Assembly: GCA_022606495.2 (NCBI GenBank)
Contig: JAHDVE020007877.1
Coordinates: forward strand, 62,001 to 126,000
Length of the DNA stretch: 64,000 bases
Reading direction: 5' to 3'
Source: Halesus radiatus
Taxonomy: Eukaryota; Arthropoda; Insecta; Trichoptera; Limnephilidae
Shown here: one piece after another, positions 11,451 to 23,379 of the stretch
How the letters are laid out: the number at the start of each line of letters is the position of its first letter
Position numbering within the stretch: position 1 is the stretch's first letter
Position numbers and translations under genes: made by a program
Notes under the pieces: model-generated
What the model was told of the DNA's origin: nothing
The model's database searches: none
What the model saw: the letters and a program-made list of their open reading frames with translations, nothing else

Positions 11451-12671
11451 AGAATTAAAAAGAAAAACTTTATGACATGTATAAATTTATTTAAAAGAAA
11501 TAATGTTATATTAGTTTTTAATTTATTGAAAGTTGACATGAGAATAATGTTGATATCAGAGGTTTGCAGTTCAATTCAATTTCAGAGGTTTCATTTCCCC
11601 AGTTTAAAACTTAGGTATAGCTAGTACACAGTAGCTATTACGATATTATCGATGGCAAGAAAATAATACATAATAAATTGTCTTATTTAACACATCAAAT
11701 TTTAAGAACATAATTCTACTTGAAAAATACAGGCACAACCAGAGATAAAACATTTCAAATGGAATGGACAGTAGGTGACACATTCTAACTTAACATTTAA
11801 TAACACAACTGAGCTTCGAGTCATCACACAATGTTCCCACTTGAATCTATCTATAGTTACAGTTGGCACCCATCACACTCCGGCCCAGTACTTCAGTGAC
11901 GTTCTTGTATTGGTGATTCTAGAATCAAACAGATTGAGAGGCCGACTCTAAAACCTAGTAAACACATTACCAGGCGCCTACAACTGGGCGAACAAGTTAT
12001 AACAAATTGATTATTCAGAGTAAACTCTATGATGGTTAGTTAGACTTGACGGTTATCAGAAGATATAACTTGCAGATTCCGTGCGAATCAGAGATTTTTC
12101 TGAAAATAATTTGTTTGCAAGTGTATTATGATACAAATGATTCAGCACTTTGTTTGCTCAGTACTAATGAATTTTATACTGAAATATTTAGAAAAGTTTA
12201 GTGAAGATTCAATGGTTCGGGTATAATAAACTTAATATAAACTTTTCAAAATGATTCCGGATAACGTGTAACTTAACAGGCCTAGATGCTGAAAACATGT
12301 AAATGATAAATGAATGTTATTATTTTATCTTGTTGTGATTTGATGTTACCTCCCTTCCCTGCCTACAAACAAGCCAATATAAAGGTAATACCACAGAAGC
12401 TTGCTTATATTTGTAGCGTGTTTCCGTGGACGACTTAAATGAGTTATAAGTCCCTCCCTCCATAGAGTTCAGCTAAAATCAGTTTTTGACTTACTTTGTC
12501 AGTTTATATTTATTTAGGTCAATGGTCAATGGACACATATTGGTATTATGTGCTCCTTATTATACTTATTACACTTTGAGCCAATGGAGGGACGGACCTC
12601 AGTTGAGATTTATGAACTAGAAGTGTTTGTTGTGTTGTTAGGAAGACATGGGGGAATAAGGAAGGTAATGT
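11450..12671 (-). other. Probable 3' UTR and downstream flank of the hnRNP F/H gene
   Basis: Sequence just downstream (minus-strand sense) of the hnRNP stop codon at 12672. There is no ORF with domain content. Several TTTATT words on the plus strand (for example near 11487 and 11520) would read AATAAA on the minus strand, but the true cleavage site cannot be picked. Confidence 0.4.
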
Positions 12672-12845
12672 CTAGCGGTAGTTGTTGTTCCTGCCGAAGT
12701 TGTTGTTACCGGAGAAGTTGTTGCCCCCGAAGTTGCCCCCGTAGGGCCGCCCGCCTCCTCCTCCGCCGCCTCCACCCGCTGGGGACGAGTTGAGGAACAG
12801 CTCGATGTAGCGGTTGTCCATGGTGTTCCGATCCTTGCGCATTGC
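12672..12845 (-). CDS. glo: hnRNP F/H terminal coding exon
   Basis: Acceptor ataacccaccag, then AMRKDRNTMDNRYIELFLNS closing qRRM3, a run of nine Gly, RPYGGN and Asn/Gly repeats ending NNNYR and TAG at 12674-12672. The simple GGN-type coding repeats make the exon GC-rich. Confidence 0.88.
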   Translation of the reverse strand, partial: AMRKDRNTMDNRYIELFLNSSPAGGGGGGGGGRPYGGNFGGNNFSGNNNFGRNNNYR

Positions 12846-15800
12846 CTGGTGGGTTATTTCATTATTAGATTGTCATCCATATGGAAGCAGTTGAAGTTGA
12901 AGCTAAATTGAAAATAAGGAACTTCAATGAAAAATATAACTACTTTAAAAATATATATTCATATAGATTAGCAAAATGCCGATTCTGAATATATAACTTT
13001 TATTATTTAGAATTATACCTAGAATTTATAAATCGTTATTCAAAAGTGAATAAAAAAATCACCTTCTTATATTGGTACATTCTGTTTTTAGATTAGTATG
13101 GACGTTTTTATTTTTCGATTTTGCTTTGTATTTTAAATATGCTTTTTTTTCAGTTTTGGAAAAATTTAAACTTCATTTGGGTGACTTTAAACTCTATAAT
13201 TATTGTTCAATATAAAAAAAATATTATTAAAGAAAGAAATTAGAGTATTCATGAGCAAATCAATTATCAATACGGATATTATGATGATGTTAATGGTCAA
13301 TACTATTATTCTTCCAAGTTCAAGTTTCTAAAAAGGTACATAATCTTATTACTTATGTTTAGATATGGTTTACCATGAATGAAATATAAAATTATGTACG
13401 GTAAAGCTCAACCTTGTTTTGACATTTGACATTCTAACCTCAAAACTGGTCAAAACCGACCGGCAATAGATTTGAAGTGTTTTGGTGGGGTTTGAAAAAC
13501 TGAAACTTTGAAAATTATTTTAATTATGAAAACAAACATTAGAAAAAAAAAACAAAATATCCTGGAATTTAAGTTTAAATGTCATTGATATAAAAAAATT
13601 GGAATTATGGAAATACAGATAGAGCAGATTCATTATAATCGGACGGCAAGTTGGGTTTTAAAAAAATGATGTACGGCTATTCGAAGATGCAGTCATAGCG
13701 AAGTGTTCAATAAGGTACACTGTTTAAAGCCATTAGGTGGTGTAAATGTTAAAAAAATACCCACTGTTCTGTTTTGACATTTCTAATTTCAGCTAAGAAA
13801 ATAAAAAACCGAACTTTTTTATATAGTGACGTTACATTTTCATAAAATTTCAATAAAAAACGGATTTGTTTATTTTATTATCAAATTGTTTTTTTTAGTT
13901 AGATTTTCGTAATCTTGGTAGGAACGACTTTCTCCAAGTTATTATAAAATACGTGCAAGTGGCCTATTACAAGAGTCTACGAAAATGAATCAAGCCATGT
14001 AATTAATATACATGGTTTCCAGAAACTAGCGGTATAATCGGGAAACTCGTGAATCTACATCACATTGGGAGTCGGTTTTGTGGTATAATTTTTATTTATT
14101 TAGGCTTTCATTCTTGAGTAAATTGAGTCTGAAGTAGGAATTTTTTAAGTCAAATTTAAAAGACATCAGTGTCTGTGGGGTTGCCCTATCTGAAGTTTGT
14201 TTTTTTAAATGCACTGAAAAATATACCCGGCTCCAATACTTTTTTAACTCTTTAAGTTGCCGAAAAAAATAAGTCTTTTTATGTTCTCTGTGATGTAGAT
14301 TCACCAGTTTCCCGCTTGTACCACTAGTTTTCAGACATTGTGTATATTATATACATATGTTCAAAGAATTATGAATGTTTTTAATAATAATGTATGTATA
14401 ATTTTGAATGTAACATTTTTGTGGAAATCACCTCAATGGTGCTTTGCAATGTATAGATGGACGCTTTGTGTAATAACTAATAGAGTTCTTACAACAAACC
14501 ATCTTAGTAATATGCATATTTCCGAGCGCATTGATCCATTCTACCATTTCAAATACTTCCTCGTTTCTGCTACGCTTCATTCCTTACTAATTAGGGCGAG
14601 GGGTGGTATTGGTTATTGATTTTTCACCCCCACTGCTCAAGTTTATAGATGTGACCCCAGAAAGAGAAAGTCATAATTTGTTGTAATAGCATATAAAAGG
14701 TCATGTTTCAGCTCTATAGAGTGGGTTTACGTCCTGATGCCTCGCGCGCCCTTTCAACCACTTCTGGCAGCACTGACATGAGAGACGCTTCGTTACTGTC
14801 TGCTTGGATTTCAGGAACTATTCGTTAGAACCCTTTTGATTTAGTATTTGTACAGCACCCTTGAGGTAATTTTTCACAAAAACGACGCTATATAAATCGT
14901 CCAAGTATTATTATTATAGGACTGACACGGTGAACCCAGTTAATAATAATAACAGACCATTTACATAGCGCAGTTTTGTGTTATTTCACTTCAAGGTAAC
15001 GAGTAATTGTTGTGTGTACTTGCAAACTGGTTGGACCCGAAATGAAGACTGATTGTGTTTAAAAACAACTTACTCTGACAGCATCTTCATGGCATTCGAA
15101 TTCTACATCAGCCTTGCCGGAGGGTCTGTCATTATCAAACAAGATGTTGATGTTCAGTGGACGGATGGGCTTGAAGAACTGAAACATAGATACACATATT
15201 AACAGTAAAACGGTAAGGCCTCAAATTTAGACAAGGTACATGCGAGCAAAAATTGGCCTTAAGCACCATCCATTTCAAACACGATAAGGTCGATTCGCAG
15301 GTCACAACGGGACCAGGAAATTGTTGATATACCAAAAACCACAGTCCGTCTATTGAATTTCAAACAAAATAAGGCTCAAATTCATTCAAACCGGCCACCC
15401 TAAAGTCTCGCCAAGCGAAAATCCACCATCGGCCTATCGACGTTCAAAGAACGTAAGGCTCAGAGTGGGTCAAATCAAGTTTCAACACCCTCCAAAATGC
15501 ACTGTCGTGGCTGACTTCGGACCGGCTTGAAAATATTTCTAACATACACACTCTTTGCTTCATCCACATTACAACATATTCTAAATATATGCAAACCAAT
15601 TGCAGGACTGCAATAGGCAAAACCTAGTTACTTGTGAATACACTAGCGTAATAATTGTCCTAACCAAGGGCACGGCTATCTAAAAGCATGATTATTATTT
15701 CGACAGGCATTACTAAAGGTAGACTGGTTCTGCACTACAATACTGCGGAACAATTAATGATTTGTGCCCGCGCACCAGTCTACAAGTAGACTTTTGGCGT

Positions 15801-18800
15801 ACTCGGGTGACAAAGAATAAGTAAAATGGATACTTACGTAGGCCACATCGTGTAGAGAGGCCTTGAAGGGCAGGCCCCGCATGTGTATACTGTGCATGCC
15901 TCCACCGCCCGCCCCCTTCCAGGGGCCCCCACCACCTCGTGCCCATACTCCGCCATTGCCGTTGTTGCCATTGCTGACGTTATCTCCTTACAAAACAAAT
16001 ACATATTCATCACACAACATTTCAGTTGGAATCGTCTGGCTAACCGTCCTACCCCCACCCCCTACCACTAGTTCTTGGTATCGCGATTTGTATCATATAG
16101 ATACGAGAACACGACTTCTTTAGGCCTCGGTACACATGTCAGGGTTTTTTCCGCTGCGGCTTCACAATTCAAATATCAATTTGGGATACCATGGGGCGGT
16201 GCTGTGCGGTATGCGCATATATAGTAGGTATCCCGGGCAGCAATTGCTGAGCCGCAGCCATTCCTGCAGCAACCCCCAAGTGTGGACCAAGCCAGTGTCA
16301 ATTTTATTTTGTAATATATAATAGATAATTAGTCTTTTAAAAAGCTCTTGATGTTTGAGGATGACAACAACAAAAATTGGATCATAAAAAATAAAAGTTT
16401 TCATTTCACATTAATTCTAAAATAAAGTTTCCACATGGAGAGGTCTTGGCACATTGGCCGATACAATACAAGTTTGTACTCAATGACAAGATTCAAATTA
16501 TATCCCAAACGCAATCGGCTGAAGTTAAGGTAAAGATCTAGATAAGTATTGAATAGATTGTCACCTCCACGAAAGCCACCTCTGATGGGAGGCCTCATCT
16601 TGTCCTGGAAGCGTCCCCCGTAGCGATCGCCAAAGCGGTCCCCGAAGCGGTCCCCAAACCTGTCGTAGGGCCCGGGTCTTCCCATGGGCCCGCCCCGACC
16701 CGGCCCGCCGCCACCCAGCATGCCCAGAGCCGTGCGCACCTCCTGGGGAGAGCTCGGGAAGACCTCGATGTACCTGAACAAAAGATCAACACGGTACATT
16801 TCCAATCCTACATCGTCACCCAGTGTTTTTAGTCTTGTTTTCATTTTTAATTGAAGGCTATAGCCCTAATAATAAAAGCAAAGACCGCAATCTCCAAAAA
16901 AAAATTACTTTCAAATGATTATTTTAAAGAAACTGAGATTATTAAGCAACAAAATCATTACGTATACATGTTAAAAAAATGAGAACTATTTGAAACACCA
17001 ATATCAAAATGAATCATTCATACTGATGAAAGAAAAGCGAATAAAATGTTTTTCCATATTTACGAATAATATTTGAAGATGATGGAGATTGTTATGTTTG
17101 TTTCTATACTCATGTCTATGGTCAATAATATGTACCTACATATTATGATAAGTGCAAACATTGTAATTTTGTGATGAGCTGTCCTTTGATTTATTTTGTG
17201 TACTATGTATCATTCGTATACACAAATGGTTCACCAAACAAGTAAAATTGATGAAATAGATCATTTTTCGATTTATAGGTATAATTCCTGAGGAAAGTTA
17301 TTTTTGCACTTACATATCAGATTTTGACCAAAGACCAGATATTCACATTTTATTGATTTCTTTATGATATAAATTATTTGTTGTTTTGATTTTAAAATCA
17401 TAGCAATCATTCACTTCAAATTAATTGTTCAGGAAAAAACAAATGAATTACTTGGCAGGACAGAAAAACCGCACAATCAACGTCACACTGATGTAAAAGC
17501 TTCGATAATGTTCCGGTGTTCACCAAACTGTGGTCAGAGACCTGTTCTGAGGTGATATTGTCAAGCGACATGTGAATTATCTGAGCTTGTTGCTTTTTTA
17601 AATTCTGAATGACCCAAATAACAAAGTTTTTTCTTGGAAGATTAAGGTTTAGTTAATAGGTGTACATTTGATATATTAAACAATAGAATTTACCCATTCC
17701 CGCTTCCTCGCTCAGCCTCCAATAGCATCCAAAGAAAATAAGAATGAGTTGAACCCACCGTCCCGTCCCAATGTATTGTAATTCCTTCGGTCTCGGAATC
17801 CCAGCCTTGTAAAGAGTATATAACCACTGCGGTTTCCATCTAAGCCCAACTGCCTAGTCTGAAGGTTAATTGGTTGGTCTGAATGACTTGTTAAAACATT
17901 TCAGAGACAGTTGCATCTATCGTACGGCGGTAAGAAGCATTCACAATGTGATGATTGAAAGAGGAAAACTGCAGTTAAACTGAAAGGTCAAGTAAAAGGT
18001 AGAAGGCAATCGGAAAGTTAACAATGAATACTGTTATCGACCAGTGCTACAATTACTATAGAATCAGGTATATTTTTTAATTCCCATGGCCAACGGTGCT
18101 ATGCTGTTTGACTTTTGGAATATAGAGCCATGTTGCACATCCTCACCTTCTTTAGCTAGCGTTCATCATCTGCCTCGATGATGAATGCTACCAAAAATCG
18201 AAAAGTCAGACACTAATGGAAAAGTTTGATCGACATCACATGTTCTTGTGTAATAAACCAACCTAACCTACATATAAAACGATACAGGGTAGACGTGAAT
18301 AACATTTGTATCTACCCACCTCCCGCCTCCCCCGTCTGGCTGTGGCTGGCTCGCTCGCTCGCTCCCTCGCACTGGTATCACGTGTATGGTGTTTGTTATT
18401 AGATATTAAAGTAGTCTGATGTTGTATAAAGGTGTGTCTGTTTCCCCCAACCTGTGTCCTATCTCCTGGCGATCCCTTTCCAGCGCAGAGTCGGCCCCCG
18501 CGCGGTCGGCGAAGCTAACGAAGGCCTCCCCCGAGCTGCGCCCCGTGTGGTCCGTCAGGATGGTGACCCCCTCCGCGCTCACGGCCAGCCCTGTCTCCCG
18601 TCCCGTCCCCAACCACCCAACCCACCCGGAAACATAACCAACAATATCCATCTTAGCAAGCATAAGGCGTTAGCGCCCCGCACATAGTATAATATAACCC
18701 ATCCCCATATCGACCCATCAATCAACAACACATCACTTGACTGACTACTGGCACTCGGTCACTCCATCCATCGATGAATAAACATCCCTGATTTACTTCA

Positions 18801-21800
18801 AATATTATGTACATACCCTAAAATATTATTTAACAATATCAAAACTGAGAAATTTTTAGATACTCTCAACGATCAACCTTAAGCACCTAGATTACATAAC
18901 ATACGAGGGAACATACAACAAAGAGTGGCCAAGTCAAAGTTTCGCAAATCAGGATATTTTTTTAATTAAAGCATATTTCGTTTCATATATACAAAAAAAT
19001 ACTTGCAAAACTGTGAGTTTGTGTCTATGCAGAGGACTTCGGTCTTAGTCTGCAAACGGACGGGAAGCTTGCTTGACTTGGCCACTTGTCCTTGTTTGCT
19101 CACCATATATAATTATTCTGAATCGAGGTACAAAAAGGCGATATTGCATACATATTTACTTTTGTTTCATGAATTTATTTTATTATAAAATTATTTATAT
19201 TACCTCTCCATAATATTGTCAATGTCGACATACTGTTATTCGAAATTATTTTTGTATAACCTGTAACTTCTTTTTGTTTTCTTAAATTATGTTTTACCTA
19301 TTGTTAATCTAATCTAATGTGATATGACATAATTTACTTAATGGTACCCATAAATTTAGGGAATTATTTAAGTAACTAAACTACATTTATAAAAATAAGC
19401 TGGGAAGGCCATTATGTCAAGGTTTCATTACTCATATTAATTATTAAAATACCAATACAATTAAGAAACTAAACATACAAAATCACAACAAGTTGTTTTT
19501 GTTACACGAAGGAAAAAATACAAATGATTGATTGTGTGCAAAAATTAATATAAATATCTTCACAATTATGTCTCCTTTTCACCCCAAGTTTGGGAAAATA
19601 TTATTTACAAGAAAAATGTTTCATTCTGCCCTGATGGCAAATTAAATCATTGGTAAATTATTACACACATGTCCTGGTGGCAAATTAACTCGTTGGTAAA
19701 ATATTACACACATGTCCTGGTGGCAAATGAACTCATTGGTAAAATATTACACACATGTCCTGGTGGCAAATGAACTCATTGGTAAAATATTACACACATG
19801 TCCTGGTGGCAAATTAACTCATTGGTAAAATATTACACACATGTCCTGGTGGCAAATGAACTCATTGGTAAAATATTACACACATCGCCCATCCAGAGCG
19901 AGATTTTAATTATCTTTTGGACACACATAGATTGGAAAGAAAGCTAGCTGCTATAGTTTGACCACAAATAAAAAAACATTCCCTAGTGGCATCCAGAACG
20001 AAAGGGGATGCGGAAAGGGACTGCCACATATTAAGCCTGTTTTACATACTCTTAGAAATTATCATTCCCAATGATTATTTTTTGATAAAAAAATATATAA
20101 AACATGAAAAAAATATATATTGATAATATATATTTTTTCATTGTTTTCTTTATATGTAATGAACCCCCTTCTCTCTTCATTTAGAAAGTAATACCTAAAT
20201 ACAAAAATTTTATGTTTTAATTGACACTTTTTCTAACAAAAACCTAGTTTAATGAGTAGTTTCCTTGAGTATTCTCTATGACTATTTAAAATTATACAAT
20301 CATTTGAGAACACCTGAAGTTTTTTTAATGTCGGTTTTTTCTCAGCGTGTATTGCTCCTTATGAAAATCATCAACAATAATTTTCTTCTTGTATAGAAAT
20401 TGTTTCCAATTTCCCATTCCCAGTTGAAGATAATACATGAACAGTTGATTCGACGGTTGCCTCACTTTCTGATTGCTACCTCTTCAAATATTGTACGTGT
20501 AAAATGGGCTTTTTCATGTTCCGGCACAGAACTGTCGCCTACGAGAGCTAGCGAAATACTAATAAGTCCCGCCCATTCTGTGCATGGGAAGAGACCTGCA
20601 TCCGCACATGGTTTCTTGCTTGTGGTCAAGCTATAATGTGTCAATCATTGAAGGAAAAAATCTAGCATAATTTAAAAAATATAATATTCTTCATTGAAAA
20701 ACAGCATTCAGTCAAGTTGTTTCTGTAATATTGATCACAGTGATAAGTAAAGTTAGTAGGATATAGAAGAGGCTATAAACCCGGTTTTGCCTGAATTTCA
20801 TCACTGTTTTTTTCCTTGAAAATATTGCTTCGTTTGAATAAAGAATATGGTTTCTAGTCTTATTTTAATACTGTAAATGGATATTTCAAAGTTTCATGGC
20901 TGATGATGGGGAAGTGACATTGCAAACTTATTCTGTCTTAAGTTTCTAGGTCAAAGCAACTGCGACTACCTTTGCTCTGTTCAACCGCAAATGTTTGTGA
21001 GGGGTAATCTACGAATTCTTACCGTTGAAGAACTCGATGATCTCTTCCTTGGAACACCCGAAGGGCAGGCCGCGCAGCTTCACCACGCCGCCCCCGGCCG
21101 GTACCGTGGGGGGCACCGGGGAGCCGCTCATGCTGGCCTGCGAGATGGCCCACTGCATTTCGCGCTGGCCCGATACAAACACCTCCACGTAGCGCGAGCC
21201 CATGTTCTGTTTGTCCTTGGCTCGCGCTAACTCCAGGTCATCTGTGGACTCCACCTCCACGAAGCAGACTCCGGTCGGTCTTCCAGGCCGGATCTCTGTC
21301 AGGTGCACTCCTGAATAGCAAAATTTTAAATAATCATTTCCACCTAAGAGAGGCATTGAATTCTCGATTGTCTTCAGATGGCGAGTAGGTAATTTTTTAC
21401 AATCGTATAGCATTCTTAATACGCATTTTATGGAACTTAATTACAGCATACAACAAGAAACAGCTATTTAAGTTGGGGGAGATATCCAATAGCGCATTTA
21501 AAATTACTATTTTGCAAAATTTATATGCGTAAAAATTTTAAGAATCACAACACTTCATGTTAAAAGTTATTTGATGTAACTCTTGCCTATAAGTACTGCC
21601 AACCTAAAAAGAAAATAAACTAATTCAGTTAGAGGAGACATGAAATAATTAACTTCTTTAACACTTCCTTTACGGTGTCAAAATATAACGCGGTCTACGG
21701 TGCAAGACTTCGAGTTACCCCATACAAATTCATAACAATATTGCTTTTTTAGCCAAAAATAATAATAAAATCTATCAACAGTTATTAATTATGGTTGATT

Positions 21801-23003
21801 GTACTGCAAAATATATTTTAGGGTTATAAAAAAATACTTTTTATAGTTTTTCATAGAATCATAAAGTATTTTTGAAAGCGACGTGTGTACAGCTTCGTGG
21901 ATAAAACCATACTGACGGATCGCCGCGGAATCCGCCACGTTTATCAAACACGAACGAAACAAGAAAGCATGTCCTAGTATAATATTAGTCGGTTGGAAAT
22001 TATTTATTGAAATAATCTTATTACATTGGTGATTAGAGTTCGGATTATGTCACTGGATATAACATATATTTTTCAACCATAATTATAAATAATTTTCTCT
22101 TTTATTCTATATTTTCATAATTTATTTTGAATGAAAAATTAAAATTGAGACTTATAAAAGTAGGGTCTTTAATTTCGTGGAAATCGAGTAACAATTTTAA
22201 TATATATTAGGAGCAAAAATCTTGGCTCAGGTAACAGTGTCTGGCACCGTACTGGGACAGTTAAAACACAAACCATGAACCTATGAAATAACTTATGGGT
22301 ACTCGAGTTTGGGTTATTTAAAAATAGGAAAAGGGGTTATATGATGTCATACATAGGGTTGGCAGTACCTATTGGCAAATGTCACATCAAATAACTTTGA
22401 AGATGGCGTCATGTGATTTTTACTTGTATATTAAATTTTGTGAAATCTTAATTTAAGTGCATTATTTGGTATCTCCCCCAACTAAATTACTCATTTCTTA
22501 TTGTAATTAAATTCAATAAATGTTTTTAAAAATGCGTATTATACGATTGTAAAACTTTACCGGCGAGTGCATACACCTCTGCATACGCTTCCCACTGTAA
22601 CTACATCTTGGTGATTTGAGTGCACAACATGCATCACAATTTTACAGGCGAAACTTTCCACACTTGAAATCACTTTGTCTGCATATACGCATCAGAGTCG
22701 ATGCTCCTTACCTCCTGCCTTATAACAGCGACGCAATAATGAACGTAAACGAATTTACTAAAATACAATGCAGGTGTACCCACCAGAGTCCCGTGAAAAT
22801 TATTTTCAGATAACGCAATCGTTAAGAAAAAACATAAACTTACCATCCAGTCCATTACGTATATTTACTCCACTCAGGAACTCCACGACGTCTTGCTTCT
22901 TCGTGGAAAAGGGCAAGCCACGCAACTTCACAATGTGGACTCCGGCTTCGCTACCTTCGGTATCTTCCCGATGTTCCGTATCACCGTCCATTTTCGCAAG
23001 AAT
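12672..23003 (-). CDS. glo: hnRNP F/H-type RNA-binding protein (glorund-like), complete, 7 coding exons
   Basis: Nuclear RNA-binding protein that binds G-rich tracts and controls splicing and mRNA translation. Exons on the minus strand: 23003-22844 (ATG at 22991), 21310-21023, 18590-18452, 16773-16565, 15986-15838, 15178-15074, 12845-12672 (stop TAG). All have GT-AG introns and consistent phases. The coding parts sum to 1212 nt, that is 403 residues, close to vertebrate hnRNP F (about 415). qRRM1 is ~19-106 (HIVKLRGLPFSTKKQDVVEF ... MGSRYVEVF), qRRM2 ~125-208 (VVKLRGLPFGCSKEEIIEFF ... GRSSGEAFVSFA ... IGHRYIEVF), and qRRM3 ~294-373 (HSIHMRGLPFKASLHDVAYF ... RPSGKADVEFE ... DNRYIELFLNSS). RGLPF replaces the usual aromatic RNP motif, as in this family. 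A Gly/Arg/Asp linker with a repeated DRFG motif (209-275) separates qRRM2 and 3. The tail is Gly/Asn-rich. Introns carry MITEs, minisatellites and LINE ends. Confidence 0.9.
12955..13232. repeat. Dispersed ~300 bp repeat, intronic copy
   Basis: Matches 38387-38697 over its length. Shared landmarks include GATTCTGAATATATAACTTT, GAATTTATAAATCGTTATT, TTTGGGTGAC and ACTCTATAATT.TTGTTCAAT. The other copy has ~60 extra bases in the middle. The family is not recognised and shows no coding capacity. Confidence 0.7.
14011..14340. mobile_element. MITE in hnRNP intron
   Basis: Inverted terminal repeats of ~50 bp: ACTAGCGGTATAATCGGGAA and onward at 14025-14065 pairs with 14293-14332 (about 90% identity). 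The outer parts (catggtttccagaa / ttttcagacattg) also pair. The body (~230 bp) has no ORF. A short, non-coding element with long TIRs is a miniature inverted-repeat transposable element. The superfamily is not determined. Confidence 0.75.
14836..14935 (+). mobile_element. 3' end of CR1/L2-like LINE
   Basis: The same terminus as the element ending at 9025: TTTGTACAGCACCC...GAGG, TTTTTCACAAAAACG, GCTATATAAATC, then an ATT-rich tail. Only the last ~100 bases are present, a typical 5'-truncated insertion. Confidence 0.7.
14940..15010 (-). mobile_element. Inverted LINE 3' end
   Basis: AATAATAATAAC followed by TTTACATAGCGCAGTTTTGTG and TTCA...TCAAGG reads, on the minus strand, as another CR1/L2-like terminus (GCGCTATGTAAAT plus ATT tail). 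A second copy lies at 24475-24545. Confidence 0.55.
15074..15178 (-). CDS. glo: hnRNP F/H exon 6: qRRM3
   Basis: A 105-nt phase-0 exon between ctatgtttcag and GTCAGA|gtaagt. It encodes FFKPIRPLNINILFDNDRPS then GKADVEFECHEDAVR, the second half of the third quasi-RRM core. Confidence 0.88.
15200..15530. repeat. Degenerate ~80 bp tandem repeat in hnRNP intron
   Basis: Four diverged units start near 15203, 15275, 15357 and 15437. Each contains a TTCAAA..A..GTAAGGCTC-like word and a following AAA.CCAC..TC...CTAT-like word. Divergence is high. Confidence 0.5.
15838..15986 (-). CDS. glo: hnRNP F/H exon 5: linker and start of qRRM3
   Basis: A 149-nt exon from a gtaag acceptor (AG at 15988-15987, non-C preceding base) to GCCTAC|gtaagt. 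It encodes a DNVSNGNNGNGG linker and SIHMRGLPFKASLHDVAY, the first part of qRRM3. Confidence 0.87.
16565..16773 (-). CDS. glo: hnRNP F/H exon 4: end of qRRM2 and Gly/Arg linker
   Basis: A 209-nt exon after ttttgttcag. It encodes YIEVFPSSPQEVRTALGMLG, a GGGGPGRGG stretch and three tandem copies of an RFGD motif, ending GGFRG|G. The donor is GGAG|gtgaca. The linker resembles RGG/GY-type low-complexity regions. Confidence 0.87.
18452..18590 (-). CDS. glo: hnRNP F/H exon 3: qRRM2
   Basis: A 139-nt exon between gggagacag and CACAG|gttggg. It encodes LAVSAEGVTILTDHTGRSSG then EAFVSFADRAGADSALERDR and IGHR. The donor gttggg is weak but phase and homology fit. The exon is strikingly GC-rich in an AT-rich intron. 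Confidence 0.88.
19625..19885. repeat. 43-bp minisatellite, about six units
   Basis: The unit is GTCCTGGTGGCAAAT then (T/G)AACTCATTGGTAAAATA then TTACACACAT. The first unit is diverged and the inner ones are nearly identical, differing at one T/G. It lies in the intron between hnRNP exons 2 and 3. Confidence 0.9.
21023..21310 (-). CDS. glo: hnRNP F/H exon 2: end of qRRM1, start of qRRM2
   Basis: A 288-nt exon between ttgctattcag and AACG|gtaaga. It encodes the rest of qRRM1 (RPGRPTGVCFVEVES; MGSRYVEVFVSG), a short Ser/Pro/Gly linker and the first strand/helix of qRRM2. Confidence 0.9.
21392..22560. mobile_element. Foldback-type element with ~200 bp inverted arms
   Basis: The arm at 21400-21606 is the imperfect reverse complement of 22359-22555. 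Paired landmarks are TTTTACAATCGTAT with its complement at the outer ends, TTGGGGGAGATA in the middle, and GTTATTTGATGT plus TACTGCCAACC at the inner ends. The ~750 bp between the arms has no ORF. The whole 1.17 kb lies in the first coding intron of the hnRNP gene, ~80 bp upstream of exon 2, and transcribed RNA could fold into a long hairpin. Confidence 0.75.
22844..23003 (-). CDS. glo: hnRNP F/H exon with start codon
   Basis: Minus-strand acceptor gttttaaacag sits just above 23003. The ATG at 22991-22989 is preceded by CGAAA, a good animal start context. The exon encodes MDGDTEHREDTEGSEAG and the first strand and helix of qRRM1, and ends GGACTGGATG|gtaagt in phase 1. A longer upstream frame would require reading through the acceptor, so it is not used. 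Confidence 0.88.
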
Positions 23004-23300
23004 CTGTTTAAAACAAAACGACTGCTCAAAGAAACATTTAAATTTGCCCCAAGATAATGTTTTTTGAGGCACAAGTTGTCTAATTAGGCCACAAGAGGCC
23101 AATTACTGGAAAATAGAAAACAGCGAAAGAAAATCTCGACAACAAACCTGAAATCCCTAGCATCCAATATGGCCAAAAATATTTATTCCATTGTTCCATA
23201 GATCAACGTGATTTGTCTATGGAAATATTGAGTCCGTTATAATAATGAGGTAGTACATGCGCAGTTGAATTTCGTATATTTACCATCGATCAAGTTTAGA
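23004..23300 (-). promoter_or_regulatory. Probable 5' UTR/promoter region of the hnRNP F/H gene
   Basis: The coding exon starts with a splice acceptor, so a non-coding leader must lie upstream. A candidate donor ATTTCAG|gtttgt is at about 23148 (minus strand). A CATGCGCAG motif at 23258-23266 resembles an NRF-1-type site. The transcription start cannot be placed without RNA data. Confidence 0.3.
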
Positions 23301-23379
23301 TTATTTACGTCATTCTAGGTTGAGAGTAGGGTATATAACCAGTAACATACATTTTTACACTTATACTATTCAATTTTTT

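Noticed and set aside
19617..19900. CRISPR-like appearance of regularly spaced repeats
   Set aside because: The units are contiguous 43-bp tandem copies without unique spacers; an ordinary eukaryotic minisatellite.
22806..23102. N-terminally longer hnRNP start (98-codon frame)
   Set aside because: The extra residues cross a strong splice acceptor (tttaaacag at 23004-23012), and the ATG at 22991 in a good context fits the family.
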